A stretch of DNA of 64,000 nucleotides from Kitagawia praeruptora (GCA_037693485.1 CM075350.1:67746001-67810000), one strand, 5' to 3'; counted from the first letter of the stretch, positions 43,000-54,572 are shown. The notes: a model not told the origin generated them from the sequence alone. Numbers and translations: made by a program.

Positions 43000-45828
43000 T
43001 CAACTATTTGATGCTTCTTTTCCTTTACAACTTCCACGATAAGATTCACCTTTGTCATCCTTAGTTCTTCTTTTATCTTTCCCAGTCTGTTTATCTCCCC
43101 CAGTATGTTGCCTTTGAATTGTTTTTATCTCCCCCTTTTTGACATCAGCAATATTAATTCTAAGAGACTCAGTAACAGAACAAATGAGATTCATCAGAAC
43201 TGCTTGATTTTCCATTATAGTGACTCGGTTATCTTCAAGTGTTTGAAGTCTTGATTGAATTTCAACTTGAGATTTCTAAATGTCTTGTAAAACTTCAGAA
43301 TTGACTTCAATGATGGAAGTGTTTGGAACATCTTCAGATTCAAGCCTTGTAGAAGAAGTTGCCTGTGTAGAATGATATTCAAGTAATAATACTCGATTAG
43401 AGTTACAAACATCTTCATCTTTCTGATCTGAAGCTGCAATATGATCACTCTGTCCTTCACCAGTATTCTGTGTACTTACATCGACAAATCCTGACTCCTC
43501 CTTAGATTGATCAGATACTGTTGATGTCTCAATTCTGGCTGATATTGGAAGTACATACAAAGGAATACTAGGATCATTAGGAATTTCTTCTAGTACAAGT
43601 GATGTAGAAGTTTTTCTTAGCCTTTCACCTCTTTTGTTGATAATTCCTGCAAGCCTTTCTTTCTGCTTATGAGCTTTAACTTCTGGCTTTGCATTGTGCT
43701 TTGCTAAGTCATTCTTCTCATACATCTTGATAAAAGAATAAGTACCAGCACCAAGATTGTCAGACCAAGATTCAGGAAAACCTGATCCCAGAAATCAAAC
43801 GATGGTGGTTTCCTAATTTTCTCTCCCTCACTATGGAGTTGATCATCCATACCCTCATTCTCACTTTGACTATCTAAAGTCAACACTCTTTCTACCTCTC
43901 CTTTTGCCTGGTTAGGAGCCAGCCTATCAGATTGTAGATCAATATCCATCTTTTCAAGTGTATCACTCAATTTTGGATAAGTGCTCTCATGACCTACAGA
44001 AAAATAGAGTTTAGAAAAAGTTTTTATACCTGAACTCACATGGAAAGAGGGTTCCTCATTTGGCAAGGGGCTTGAGGTTTTCTCCAAGGAGTGAGCTGCT
44101 ATAGTCTATGAATCCTTACAAGCATCTTCTTTCCTTCCAGAAACTACAGGCTCCAGTATATCACTTTCAGGTTCTCTACTAGACTCTGATGTCTTCAGTA
44201 ATACTTCATTAGACACCATAGTTAGCATGTCACCGTCTTTAAGTGTTGTTTGCTGAGACTCACCCTCAAGGTGGATAGACTCTGACTAAACAATGTTTGT
44301 TTGATCTTCAAGAAAATCAGTCAAAGTTATTCCTCCCATATCATAGGGTTTCTCACTTGCAATTTCAGTCATCACAGAAGACTTTTCAGCATCAGCTATC
44401 ACAGCTCCTGAGTCATCCAACCTCTGACTAGATGGTTCTTGTGTTGCAGTGACTGTGATCTGATCTATTCTACTATCCACCACTGGTGCAATAGTATCTC
44501 CTGTTGACTGCATTCCTCTATCTACTTCCTCCTGTTGTTCACCTTGAGCTGAAGCATCTTCAATAATGACATCCTTGTCAAATAAATATGTATGAAGTGA
44601 TTGAAGTGCAACATGCTTCGAGAGTCCAAATTTCTTGACTAATTGTCTTCTGACAGATACATAGAAATACATCTTCATTAAGTCAAGTCTTTGATGTAGA
44701 AGTCCATATTCTTCAGGAAATGAAAGTTTTGGTACTCTTTCAACTAGAAAATCTAGAACAGGCCTGGATAGCTTTACTTTGATAGAAATAACTCTCATAG
44801 CCAGTCTGTATGACAATGTAGTTTCCCATGAAGAATCAATATCAAAATCTCTATTGTCAATTACTGACTTGATTGTAGCTTCATTTGTAGAGACCTGCAT
44901 GATGTTAGTTGGACTAGACTCTATGTATGTAGGTGACAATTGAATCTTTCTCCTTGTTCTCCTGATATAGTGAGCAAAAGATTTATCCTGAGAAGACTCA
45001 AGAGGTATAGACACAGAAGTGATCTTGGGATGAGATCCTTTTTCAATAGACATAGTCTTTTGAGAGACAATATCCAGTAACTGTTTTCCCTTTTTAAGTA
45101 CTACAGTCTTTTGAGAGACTGCAGCCTTGCTGTGACTAGGTGCTTCATCTCTTTGTCCTAGCTTAGAAAGTTGAATTGCAGCCTTCAATTCTTCTCTCTC
45201 AGCAAGAGATATATTATCATCATCTTCACTAGAACTACTACTACTACCTGTCATAACAAATCTTCTCTTCCTTACAACTGATGTCTTTTGAGAAACACCA
45301 GAGGTTGGTTTCTTTGAAACAACAGGTTGTGGATTAAAACTTTGTTCTTGAATTGTTTCAGAGATTATAATGTTTTGGGCTACTTGGGTAGACATAGGGG
45401 GTTTCTCCTCCAAACGAGATTCCTGAGCCAGTTCACCACAAAAGAAAGAAGAATTGTAGAGAGTAGGAAGATGAGTTGTTAGAATTACCTGAACATGATG
45501 TGGATAATGAATTGAATGTATTTCATCTAGATTCTTTTTATTGTCCTTCTTTGTAATGTCAGAGAAAATTCTCTTTTGCTGATTGACTCTGAGTAGAATC
45601 AATTACTTCAGCATTCTCCCAAGCTTGTGAAACAGCAGCTTGATTTATTTCTGGAGATGCTGTCAATGCATAACTTAATGGTCCATTCACCAAAAAGTCC
45701 ATAATCGGGTGAAAATCAGATGACACCCCTTCCTTGTTGGTGATAGCTGCTACATGATTATTCATCATAAAATCAAAGTCACCAAACTTGAAAGCTACTG
45801 ATTTTGGTAGTTTTCTTAGAGCTACCAT
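43000..45828 (-). pseudogene. Copia-2 ORF3 (Sirevirus post-pol region), broken
   Basis: The ATG at 45828 opens MVALRKLPKSVAFKFGDFDF. The first domain includes FHPIMDFLVNGPLSYALTAS and AAVSQAWENAEV, which parallels the start of Copia-1 ORF3 (FKGLISFINKSYLGHAI...IEKFWKSASV). A frameshift near 45590 leads to 45602-44286 with repeated VSQKT units and a helical section (RPVLDFLVERVPKLSFPEEY). The frame stops at 44286, reopens at 44087-43704, shifts to 43725-43276, and ends with 43215-43000, rich in Lys and Arg. VSQKT also occurs in Copia-1 ORF3. No signal peptide or membrane segment is evident. Function is unknown. Confidence 0.7.
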
Positions 45829-46263
45829 TTTTAATCTGAAAAGAACTTGTGAAATCTTGAAATTGATTAGAGATTTTGAGAACTTAAATGAATGTTTTTG
45901 CCTTAAGAAATACAATTTAGAAGTTAGCAATAAACAATCAGAGTCTCAAAATAAAATATATTCAAAAATTATTCAGACCCATTAACCCACGTTGACACGT
46001 AAGTTGACAGGTGTCAGTCCCTGAAAAATGAAGTTTACCCACGATTTTTGGAAAATAAAATCCAAAATTGATCTTAACGAAATAAATAAGGGTAAAATCA
46101 AAATTAAATCAATACTGATCAGCTTCCTTTTCTTGTTGTGATCTCCCATCAAAATAATCACAAAATGCATGTGATTTTTAAAAATGATAAATTTTCAAAT
46201 TCTGATGGTCACACTTGAAATCCTAATCAATATCATCCTGATTCCAGAGAATAAATGAAGTTC

Positions 46264-46269
46264 CACGTG
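46264..46269. promoter_or_regulatory. G-box upstream of the antisense ORF
   Basis: CACGTG in ttccacgtggcaat, about 170 bases before the TATA box of the plus-strand ORF. Copia-1 has a CACGTG in the matching region before ORF3. bZIP or bHLH binding is inference. Confidence 0.35.
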
Positions 46270-46437
46270 GCAATCTCAGAATTTTAACCTGAAAAGAACA
46301 TCAATATTCCAAACAAAAATATTTTGTTAGATTGTCAAAATATCTTGGAAATACGAAAAGACCAGTCATACGCATAGATATATACGCAGATACATTGAAC
46401 ACTTCAAAATGACTATTCAGCTTCTCACTCTTTCCTT

Positions 46438-46443
46438 TATAAA
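46438..46443 (+). promoter_or_regulatory. TATA box for the antisense ORF
   Basis: tataaa within tttcctttataaacacctg, 75 bases before the ATG at 46519. A start 25-35 bases downstream would give a leader of about 45 bases rich in C and A, which looks like a plant 5' UTR. Confidence 0.5.
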
Positions 46444-46518
46444 CACCTGATGTCTTTTCCTTTCTTAACTCCAAAAACACAAAACTCTCTGTAAACCCAG
46501 AGCTTCAAACAAAATACA

Positions 46519-46827
46519 ATGACCTTTAACCCCATCTTTCGATTTCTCACAGATGATGAACAAACTGTTCATAACCAAAGATTCATTGTTCGTCTCTTTG
46601 AAGAGATGACTTTTCTCATCGCTTTCGACATGGTTGGAGTGGATCCAAATAATATCCAAAATCTTTTCTTAAAACATCCATCTGTTGGATACAATCACCC
46701 TCTAACCTCCTCAAAACTTGAGGATGAAGAATTTGGCCGAGAGTCTAAGGTTGATCTTGATGGAGATGCTATACATTCTAGTCAGCTACTCTCATTCAAG
46801 TCGCCCAGGCAAGGAATCCGGAAGTAA
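46519..46827 (+). CDS. Antisense small ORF in Copia-2 (102 aa), unknown function
   Basis: This plus-strand ORF lies between pol and ORF3 of a minus-strand element. It starts MTFNPIFRFLTDDEQTVHNQ and includes RLFEEMTFLIAFDMVGVDPN and NLFLKHPSVGYNHPLTSS. Composition is balanced and hydrophobic residues are spaced as in a small helical protein; no known domain, signal peptide or membrane segment is seen. It has a complete-looking unit: G-box, TATA box, short leader, ORF, then TTTGTA/TGTA-rich sequence and aatgaaaat at 46979-46987 as a possible polyadenylation signal. Antisense ORFs are known in a few plant LTR elements (for example Grande). It overlaps no sense coding sequence. Expression is not shown. 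Confidence 0.5.
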   Translation: MTFNPIFRFLTDDEQTVHNQRFIVRLFEEMTFLIAFDMVGVDPNNIQNLFLKHPSVGYNHPLTSSKLEDEEFGRESKVDLDGDAIHSSQLLSFKSPRQGIRK

Positions 46828-47362
46828 TCATCCAAGTGACTCTTGAGATGCTCCTTGTCCTGAAGTAGATCTGTGAAGACTAAGAACATCAACAACTTTA
46901 GACAAGAATAGAGTTATCAATAGAAGTTAGACAAAAAGATATTTGTATTTCATTTCCATGTATGTAACGCTTTCAATTAATGAAAATACAATTTCTTATT
47001 ATCTACTTGTCTGTCATTCCCTGTTTATCGAATGATCTGACTAATGATATAAATTATCAGTATGCACATATTAAAACTTGTTGGAATAGACTTAACAAAA
47101 CTCAGAATTAGATTACTACACAAAGTAAACGTCAGGATCTGAAACAATTTTCACAATCCTGATACTGACACAATACTGATGACGTCAGCATCCTGATAAC
47201 AATTCTAATCCTGATGATTATTAACAAGTCTATCATACTGAAATTTATCAAGGCAAAGTGTTACAGCTTAAGCATTTAACAATCAAGTATAGATCCTGAC
47301 AAGAATATCAAGTCTATAAGCTGAAAACAACATACCTTGCTACTTTTGCAGATGTTAAAGAT
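46828..47362. other. Copia-2 post-pol spacer rich in TCCTGAT/ATCAGGA
   Basis: No gene. From 47030 to 47310 the strings tcctgat, atactga, gtcaggat and atctga recur about a dozen times. This corresponds in position to the CTGTCA-rich spacer of Copia-1. The first 160 bases contain the putative 3' UTR of the antisense ORF. Confidence 0.6.
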
Positions 47363-48835
47363 CTAGAAATTTAACATTCCTAACTCACTTACTAACCTCC
47401 TGAATGTAGCCTCATCAAGTGGTTTAGTTAGAATATCTGCAAGTTGTTTGTCAGTAGAAACAAAGTGAAGTTCTACAGTACCATTTTCAATACGTTCTCT
47501 AATAAAATGATACCTGACATCAATGTGCTTAGTCCTTGAATGTTGAACTGGATTTTCTGCAATTTTGATAGCACTAGTATTATCACAAAACATAGGAATA
47601 TTACTAAGTGTCATACCATAATCCATCAACTGATTTCTTATCCAAAGGAGTTGTGCACAACAACTGCCTGCTGCTATGTACTCAGCTTCTGCAGTTGAGG
47701 TTGAGACAGATTGTTTCTTCTTGCTTGCCCAAAAAATCAATCTGTTTCCCAAGAATTGACATGTACCTGTAGTGCTTTTCCTGTCTATTTTACACCCTGC
47801 ATAATCAGAGTCTGAATAGCCAATTAGGGAGAAATCAGATTCTCTAGGATACCACAAACCAAGATTTGGAGTTCCTTTGAGATATCTAAAAATTCTTTTC
47901 ACAACAATTAAATGAGATTCCTTAGGATCACTTTGGAATCTAGCACATAAACAGGTAGAAAACATTATATCTGGTCTACTTGTGGTTAAATATAACAATG
48001 AGCCTATCATGCCTCTATAACTAGTGTTATCCACACTCTTTCCCTTAGGATCAGAGTCTAGTTTAGTTGCTGTTGCCATGGGTTTTTTTGCAACTACACA
48101 GTCTTGAAATTTAAACCTTCTTAAAAGATCTTTGATATACTTTGACTGATTAATGAAAATACCAGTCTCAGTCTGTTTGACCTGCAAGCCTAAGAAATAA
48201 TTTAGTTCACCCATCATGCTCATCTGATACTTAGACTGCATAAGCTTACTAAACTTAGCACACAACTTTTCATTAGTAAAACCAAATATGATATCATCAA
48301 CATAAACTTGAACTAAAAGCAATTCACCTTTTATCTTTCTAAAGAATAGAGTTTTGTCAATTGTCCCTCTTGTGAAGACATTTTCAAGAAGAAATTTAGA
48401 CAAAGTCTCATACCATGCTCTTGGTGCCTGCTTTAGTCCATAGAGTGCCTTGTCAAGTTTGCAGACATGATTTGGAAACTTTGGATCAACAAATCCAGGT
48501 GGTTGCTCCACATATACTTCCTCATCAAGCTTGCCATTTAGAAAAGCACTCTTTACATCCATCTGGTATACCTTGAACTTTGAATAAGCTGCACATGCAA
48601 GAAACATTCTGATTGCTTCCAATCTTGCTACAGGTGCAAAGGTTTCATCATAGTCAATTCCTTCTTCCTGAGAGTAACCCTTGGCCACCAGTCTTGCTTT
48701 GTTTCTTACAATCATACCAGATTCATCTAGCTTGTTTCTGAAAACCCATTTTGCACCAACAATAGATCTGTCTTTAGGTCTTGGTACCAGTTTCCAGACT
48801 TTGTTTCTGTCAAACTCATTTAATTCTTCCTGCAT
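47363..48835 (-). CDS. Copia-2 reverse transcriptase and RNase H
   Basis: An open frame of 490 codons covers the whole RT and RNase H. Landmarks: NKARLVAKGYSQEEGIDYDE, MDVKSAFLNGKLDEEVYVEQ, catalytic QVYVDDIIFGFTN, GYSDSDYAGCKIDRKSTTGT, STAEAEYIAAGSCCAQLLW, CDNTSAIKIAENPVQHSRTK and the final ADILTKPLDEATFRRLVSEL. All catalytic Asp/Glu positions appear intact. The first Met shown is internal to the normal polyprotein: upstream, at 49130-48836, the frame is broken, so this domain would only be made if that break is bypassed. It ends close to the usual end of Sirevirus pol. Confidence 0.9.
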   Translation of the reverse strand: MQEELNEFDRNKVWKLVPRPKDRSIVGAKWVFRNKLDESGMIVRNKARLVAKGYSQEEGIDYDETFAPVARLEAIRMFLACAAYSKFKVYQMDVKSAFLNGKLDEEVYVEQPPGFVDPKFPNHVCKLDKALYGLKQAPRAWYETLSKFLLENVFTRGTIDKTLFFRKIKGELLLVQVYVDDIIFGFTNEKLCAKFSKLMQSKYQMSMMGELNYFLGLQVKQTETGIFINQSKYIKDLLRRFKFQDCVVAKKPMATATKLDSDPKGKSVDNTSYRGMIGSLLYLTTSRPDIMFSTCLCARFQSDPKESHLIVVKRIFRYLKGTPNLGLWYPRESDFSLIGYSDSDYAGCKIDRKSTTGTCQFLGNRLIFWASKKKQSVSTSTAEAEYIAAGSCCAQLLWIRNQLMDYGMTLSNIPMFCDNTSAIKIAENPVQHSRTKHIDVRYHFIRERIENGTVELHFVSTDKQLADILTKPLDEATFRRLVSELGMLNF

Positions 48836-50666
48836 TGCAATTACCCAATCAGGATCCTGTAAGGCTTCTTCAACATTTTTAGCTCAATCTTTGAGAGAAA
48901 ACAACTGTACAAGCATTCATTTTGAATTGATCTTCTAGTTCAAACGCCACTATTCGGATCACCAATAATCAAATCTTCAGTATGATCCTTTGTCCATTTT
49001 CTAACAGGTGGTAGATTTTCTCTGCTAGATTTTCACTATAAGTTAGTGGTATCTCTTATAGAAGAACTCTCTCTGCCTTCAAAAACTCCTCTTTGATCAA
49101 TAGAATCAATAGATTCCATATTGCTGCTAGTTACTGATCTTTCCTCAGTAGACTCTGAAGGATCAGTTCCTGATGGAGTAGACTCTGAATAGCTTGTCTG
49201 CTCCTGATGATTACTGTGTCCTCCTTGAAAATTATTTTCTCCCCCTCAACAGTAGCATTCCTTTGAGAAGCAATAGAAATTCCTTCTGGAGAACCTTCAT
49301 CATCACTGGAGAGTATCTCAAAATTCTTCAAATTTTCAAATTCCAATTTATCATGGCTTTCATCAGTTTACAGAATTCCAAATTTCTTGTCATCAAATGC
49401 AACATGAATTGATTCCATAACAATGTGAGTTCTGAGATTATAAACCTTGAAGGCCTTTGATGCTGAATATCCTAGAAAGATTGCTTCATCCGATTTGGCT
49501 TCAAATTTTCCAAATTGTTCTGGATGAACTTTTAGGACATAGCATTTGCATCCAAAGATGTGAAAGCATTTCACACTTGGTTTCTTTCCTTTGATCATCT
49601 CATAGGGAGTCTTTCCATGACTATTTACCAAGGTACAATTTTGAGTGAAACATGCAGTGTTAATAGCTTCTGCCCAAAAATAGGTTGGAAGTTTTGCATC
49701 TACAAGCATGGTTCTTGTTGCCTCTATAAGAGTCCTGTTCTTTCTTTCCACTACACCATTCTGCTGAGGTGTACCAGGTACAGAAAACTGTTGAGTGATT
49801 CCATTGTCTACACAAAACTCCTATATTATAGAATTCTTAAATTTTGTACCATTGTCAATCCTAAGTACTTTGACTTTGTACTCAGAGTTATTCTGAATAT
49901 TCTTGACAAGTTCAATGATTTGCTTAGGAGCTTCATCCTTCTTGTGTAGAAAGAACACCCATGTGAACCTTGTGAAATCATCCACTATAACTAGAGCATA
50001 TCTTTTCTTGCTGATAGACATAATTTTTACTGGACCAAACAGATCAAGATGTAGCATGTGAAATGGTTCAGTAATTGAATTTTCAATCTTGCTCTTGAAA
50101 GTGGTTCTTCTTTGTTTTCCAAGCTGACAGGCATCACAAAGTCCATCTTGCACATAATTTGCTTGAGGTAGGCCTCTCACTAGATTTTGCTTAACAAGTT
50201 GATTAAGCTTCTTGAAGTTGAGATGTGAGAGCTTCTTGTGCCAATTCCAGCTTTCATCATTTGTTGCTTTGCTGTAGAGACATCTAATAATTCCTTTAGA
50301 TGTATCACTTAAGCTGACTTCATATATGTTACCATGTCTTTGACCAGTTAGAACAATGTCTCCATTTTGCATATTCAAGATTTTGCATCCTTCTCTGTCA
50401 AAGATTGATTGATAACCTTTATCACCAAGTTGACTTATACTTAAGAGAGTATGTTTCAAGCCTTCAACCAGTGCTACATTTTCTATGATGACATTCCCCT
50501 TAACAATTGAGCCATATCCTAGAGTTTCTCCTTTGTTGCCATCTCCAAAATATATTACTGGGCCAGCTTTCCTCTCAAACTTTGTAAGCAGGGACTTCTT
50601 TCCAGTCATATGTCCTGAGCATCCACTGTCCAAGATAATTGAATGCTTCTTTCCTGTGCCCTGCAA
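48836..50666 (-). pseudogene. Copia-2 protease and integrase, broken
   Basis: The frame starts after TTGCAG at 50666 with HSIILDSGCSGHMTG (DSG protease site). It runs through WHKKLSHLNFKKLNQ and CDACQLGKQ (zinc-binding), LHLDLFGPVKI (first Asp) and RIDNGTKFKN (second Asp). A TAG at 49823-49821 replaces the expected Glu codon just after it. The same frame resumes at 49751 with ERKNRTLIEATRTML (catalytic Glu) and runs to a TAA at 49368. A last piece, 49346-49131, is in the same frame, after which the frame shifts before RT. Apart from these lesions the D,D,E residues are present. The frame relation to the upstream CCHC segment is described under findings. Confidence 0.88.
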
Positions 50667-50677
50667 ACAAAAAGTAA

Positions 50678-51673
50678 CTAGTTAGAAATTTTTAGGACCC
50701 AACTTTGATTGGATCCTTTCTTACTAGTTTTAGAAACAACAGGCTTTGAAGATTTTGCTTTTACTTTACCTGTTGCAGAGTCAACCTTAGACTCTGATTT
50801 CACAAACTGTTTGTGACTAGGTGTTTCAGATTTCAGAGAATAATAGTCATAATACAGTTCATGATATTCTCTACACATGTAAATGGAATGAAGTAAACTA
50901 CCACAATGATAACAAGCTTTTTGTGGTTGGTATTGAATTTTCTGAGTCTTGGGGAATCTGGACCCAGTTTTCCAAGAAGGTTTTTGATTGCAGTCTAGGG
51001 CCAAATGATTATGATTTCCACACTTATAGCATTTTTTCCTAGGTGCATCAGGTACATTCTTGTTATTATTCTCTTTGTTAATACCTTCTTTTCCATTCCT
51101 ATTTCTTTTGATCTTGCTAGACTCTGAAAGACCATCTAATCTCTGTTTCAACTGAGACTTGGACAGAAACCCTATGTTTACATTCTTAGGTTTCTCTAAC
51201 ACTTTCTCATTTGAATTACTATTGTTAATTCTTTTGTGTACAACAGGGGTACCTTTTGAATCAACAAATTTAACATGTTTAGGTTCAGAAACAATTTTAT
51301 TACCTTCAGATTTAGATGTGCTAGCTTCTACTTTACTATCATCACTGACAATAGCTACTTTTTCTTCTTGTCTAGCCTTATCAAAACCTAAACCATTAAA
51401 TTTACCACGAATTCCACTTTCAAAGATTTCTATAGTCTTTTAACCAGAATTGTTAATGGTCTTAATCACATCTCTCTCTTCCTCTAGTTCTTTTCTGACA
51501 TAGTCATAAGCCTCAAGAATAACACTATAATCATGCTTAGTTTTATCAGAACTTAACTTGTATTCTTCCATTTGAACTATCTCAGATTCAAGAAAATTAT
51601 TTCTATCAACTAACTTATCATTCTTAACCTTAAGTTCATCTCTTTCACTAGTAAGAATTCTAAAATTAGTCAT
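50678..51673 (-). pseudogene. Copia-2 coiled coil and second zinc-binding segment
   Basis: 51673-51440 is a coiled coil (LTSERDELKVKNDKLVDRNN). After a stop near 51440 the segment 51202-50678 follows. It has a CCHC site KCYKCGNHNHLALDC, a second Cys/His cluster ACYHCGSLLHSIYMC, a Ser/Lys-rich region, and ends NQSWVLKISN at TAG 50680-50678. This corresponds to 8160-9452 of Copia-1. Confidence 0.75.
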
Positions 51674-51717
51674 AAGATTCTTAAACTCAGCATGAACAGA
51701 TCTAATTTCATCAGAAT

Positions 51718-52965
51718 TTAATCAAATGAATCAAGAGAGTGAAGTGATACCTTAACAGAAGATGGAGAAGTTTTCTTTGGAGATCCAGGTTTGTCTGAAA
51801 CATTTGCCATCAGTGCAATGTTGTCATAATCCAATTCATCTTCAGAATCACTGGAATCAGCCCAATCCTTCTGTGTGACCATAAGTGCATTACCCTTTCC
51901 TGAATTCCTAGGCTTCTTACACTCACTAGCAAAGTGTCCAAGCTCGCTGCAGTTAAAGCATTTGATCTTGGCCTTATCAAGCTTGACAATTGTACTTTTG
52001 CCTTTGTCACTCTTCTTCTCCTCCTTCTTTAGAAAAGATCCTTTGCTAAATCTTCTCCTGTTGAATCTTCCTTTCTTGAAAGCTTTAGCAAACATAGCAA
52101 AGAATTCCTTCATCTCTGATTCAGAATCACTGTTGTCAGAGTCTATATCAGTAGTCTCTAACTCAGAATTTTCTTTGCTTTTCTTCTTCCTTGAGTTCTT
52201 TACAGCAGGCTCATCATGCTGTTCCTCTGGAAGCTTCTTTGATTCAGATTGAGCAGTAAGTGCAACAGTCTTCATCTTTCCTTCACTCCTTCTCTTCTTC
52301 TGCTACTTGTCAAGTTCATAAGCCCTCAGTTTTCCATACACTACCTCTAATGATATATCATCAAGATCATTAGCTTCCTCAATTGTAGATATCTTCTCAT
52401 TGTAGAAATCAGGTAAGGCTTTCATGAACTTAGTATTCATATCCTCCAAGTCATAATATTTACCATGCATGGCCATCTCATTGATGAGTTTTGTAAACCT
52501 ATCAAAAGTGTCAGTAAGTGACTCACCAGACTTGGATTCAAAGTACTCATACTATTGTATAAGCAGTGTCCTCATGTTCTTCCTGACAGGCTTAGTTCCT
52601 TCACAGTGAACCTTAAGATTGTCCCATATATCCTTAGCAGTCTTACAAGAGATAACATAGTTAGTGAGAACAGAATCAAGACTGTTGAATAATATGTTTC
52701 TCACTTTAGCATCTTTAAGAACATTCTCCTTGTCCTTATCTAACCATTCAGATTTAGGCTTCTCTGCTGTATGTTCTGGAACAACCTCACCATCAACAGT
52801 TGCTTGTCTAATAACCTTCGTTGGGATAAAATGTCCATCTCTAATTCTGTCAAGATAATCAGGATCTGTTGCTTCCAGATGATGCAACATCTTTACTTCC
52901 CATAGAGTATATACGTTTCTCTTGAGCATAGGAATCTTAGTATTCACGTCCTTGTAACCAGACAT
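51718..52965 (-). pseudogene. Copia-2 Gag, two in-frame TAG stops
   Basis: The ATG at 52965 opens MSGYKDVNTKIPMLKRNVYT, with LWEVKMLHHLEATDPDYLDR, the usual N-terminus of copia Gag in this lineage. TAG codons interrupt one continuous frame at 52554-52552 (in place of a Gln codon) and 52306-52304. The C-terminal part has an acidic Ser-rich stretch, a Lys-rich stretch, and the zinc knuckle CFNCSELGHFASEC, followed by WADSSDSEDELDYDNIALMA. The start lies about 36 bases downstream of the primer site. Confidence 0.85.
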
Positions 52966-53000
52966 GATTGCAGATCTTTATGATTATTCAAAATTAACCT

Positions 53001-53012
53001 GCTCTGATACCA
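53001..53012 (-). other. Copia-2 primer binding site
   Basis: TGGTATCAGAGC on the minus strand, two bases from the 5' LTR end at 53015. Confidence 0.92.
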
Positions 53013-53014
53013 AT

Positions 53015-53234
53015 TGTTAACTCGAATAACTTGTAGAAGGGGGGGTTGAATACAAGTTATATAATCGTGTCTGATTTTTGCTTGATTAAATAAACAAGAA
53101 CAAGCGAATAAATCAAACTCTATTTGTATTAAATAAATCAAATACAAACTCTACCAAAGGTGTACAAATACCTTTAGCAGCTGCTGACAAAATAAATCTC
53201 TCTCTCTGTTTGTTTCGAACTCTCGAATACAAAC
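53015..53234 (-). repeat. Copia-2 5' LTR, inner piece
   Basis: It matches 42073-42290 of the 3' LTR, including the G run (shorter here) and the tctctc tract. It ends at gaatacaaac, where Gypsy-2 inserted. Confidence 0.93.
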
Positions 53235-54002
53235 TGTTGATGAGTGGATTTCGTAACAACTTTTGAGAGGTTTATGGTGAGTTGTAAAGGCTAGCGATCA
53301 ACTAATCTATGGAGAATGGAAGTTTTTGTAGGGGTTGAACTGAGCTCGAGAGCATTTACAAGAATCTCGCGAGTTCCTTTGAGGCTTGTGTCGTGTGTTC
53401 TCAAGAATCTCGTAGGTGTATTACGAGGCTTGTAAAACATGTTCTCAAGGTGCCTATGTACCCTTGTATATATAGGGATCAAGTTCACGTAGTTCTTTGT
53501 AGACTAGAAGTCTGGTTAGGCGGCAAGATGCTAGGTTCCTAATTCGTGGGGACCTCCTTTTCTCCAGATTCAGCCACGAATAGGCGACCTAAGTCGAATA
53601 GAACTCGAGTTCTAGTCCGGCTAGGAATGTATTTACGAGTTCTAGTCCTATTAGATGTATTCAAGGATCATCTGCGCCCAAGGAATACATTCCAATAAGG
53701 AGTTGATGTTCATAACTTGCTCCTAAGAATAGGAGGCTTAATCATACTAGAATTCTGCTGAATTAAATCTGTTCTCGTATAGGATGCTGTCTCTCAGGAA
53801 CCTGTCTGCAGGAACCTGTTTCTCGGGAAGCTGTCTGCAGGAAGCTGTCTCTCGGGAACTTGAACCTGTCCAGATCCATTTCACATGCTATTTAGCCCCA
53901 TTTAATTTAAGGGACCTCAATCATAACCCATATTACTCATACGGATTGGATCCTTAAGCCTAATGGGCCTAAATCTAGCCCATGGAGATTTTAGGCACAA
54001 CA
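53235..54002 (-). repeat. Gypsy-2 3' LTR (768 bp)
   Basis: It runs TGTTGATGAGTGG to ...GGCACAACA. On the element strand a TATA-like CTATATATAC lies near 53477-53465. A minisatellite of about 15 bases (gaagctgtctctcgg and variants) is at 53785-53870. Confidence 0.92.
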
Positions 54003-54016
54003 AGTACCCCCCGGTT
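54003..54016 (-). other. Gypsy-2 polypurine-like tract
   Basis: On the minus strand CCGGGGGGTACT directly precedes the 3' LTR. Three more ctacccccc strings on the plus strand occur inside the element (55537-55545, 57259-57266, 57811-57819). Confidence 0.6.
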
Positions 54017-54109
54017 CCTCGAAGTCATAGGACGCGAGAAGAACCTAAATAGCTTGATATTTTAAGGTCCAATCCCTTCAGTGCTCCCATGTTTCTTCTG
54101 AGTGAACCA

Positions 54110-54510
54110 TGCGGGTCTTTGTCTTCTTGTTTGAATCGTGACAAGGGCACAAAGTGAATCCAATTAGGCACTGAGTGAATCCTTTGACAAGGGCACAAAG
54201 CGAATCTAATTGGGCACTGAGTGAACCTCAAGAATGTTAAGGGAGCCAAGTGAATCCGAATAAGGCCATAAAGTGAACCTAATTGGGCGTTATGTGAACC
54301 TATGCTGAGGGTACAAAACGAATCCAATAGGGCACTAGATGAATCCTTAAAGGGGTTATGGTGAATCTTAAGATTGTCAAGGAAACCACGTGAATCCAAA
54401 TAAGGGCATCAGGTGAACCTAATTGGGCGTTATGTGAACCTTTGCTGAGGGCACAAAACGAATCCAATAGAGCACTAGATGAATCCTTAAAAGGGCACGA
54501 GGTTAACCTT
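54110..54510 (-). repeat. Gypsy-2 degenerate repeat array 1
   Basis: On the plus strand 'aagtgaatcc', 'aagcgaatct', 'atgtgaacct' and 'agatgaatcc' recur about every 20-35 bases, with 'gggcac' or 'gggcgt' between them. Larger blocks also repeat: 'cctaattgggcgttatgtga' occurs at about 54278 and 54418. No protein domain is recognised. Confidence 0.8.
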
Positions 54511-54572
54511 GAAAATCATAACTTGATTGCTCAAAAGGCTGCTTCATCTTCTAAGCTGCTGTTTGTTTGACT

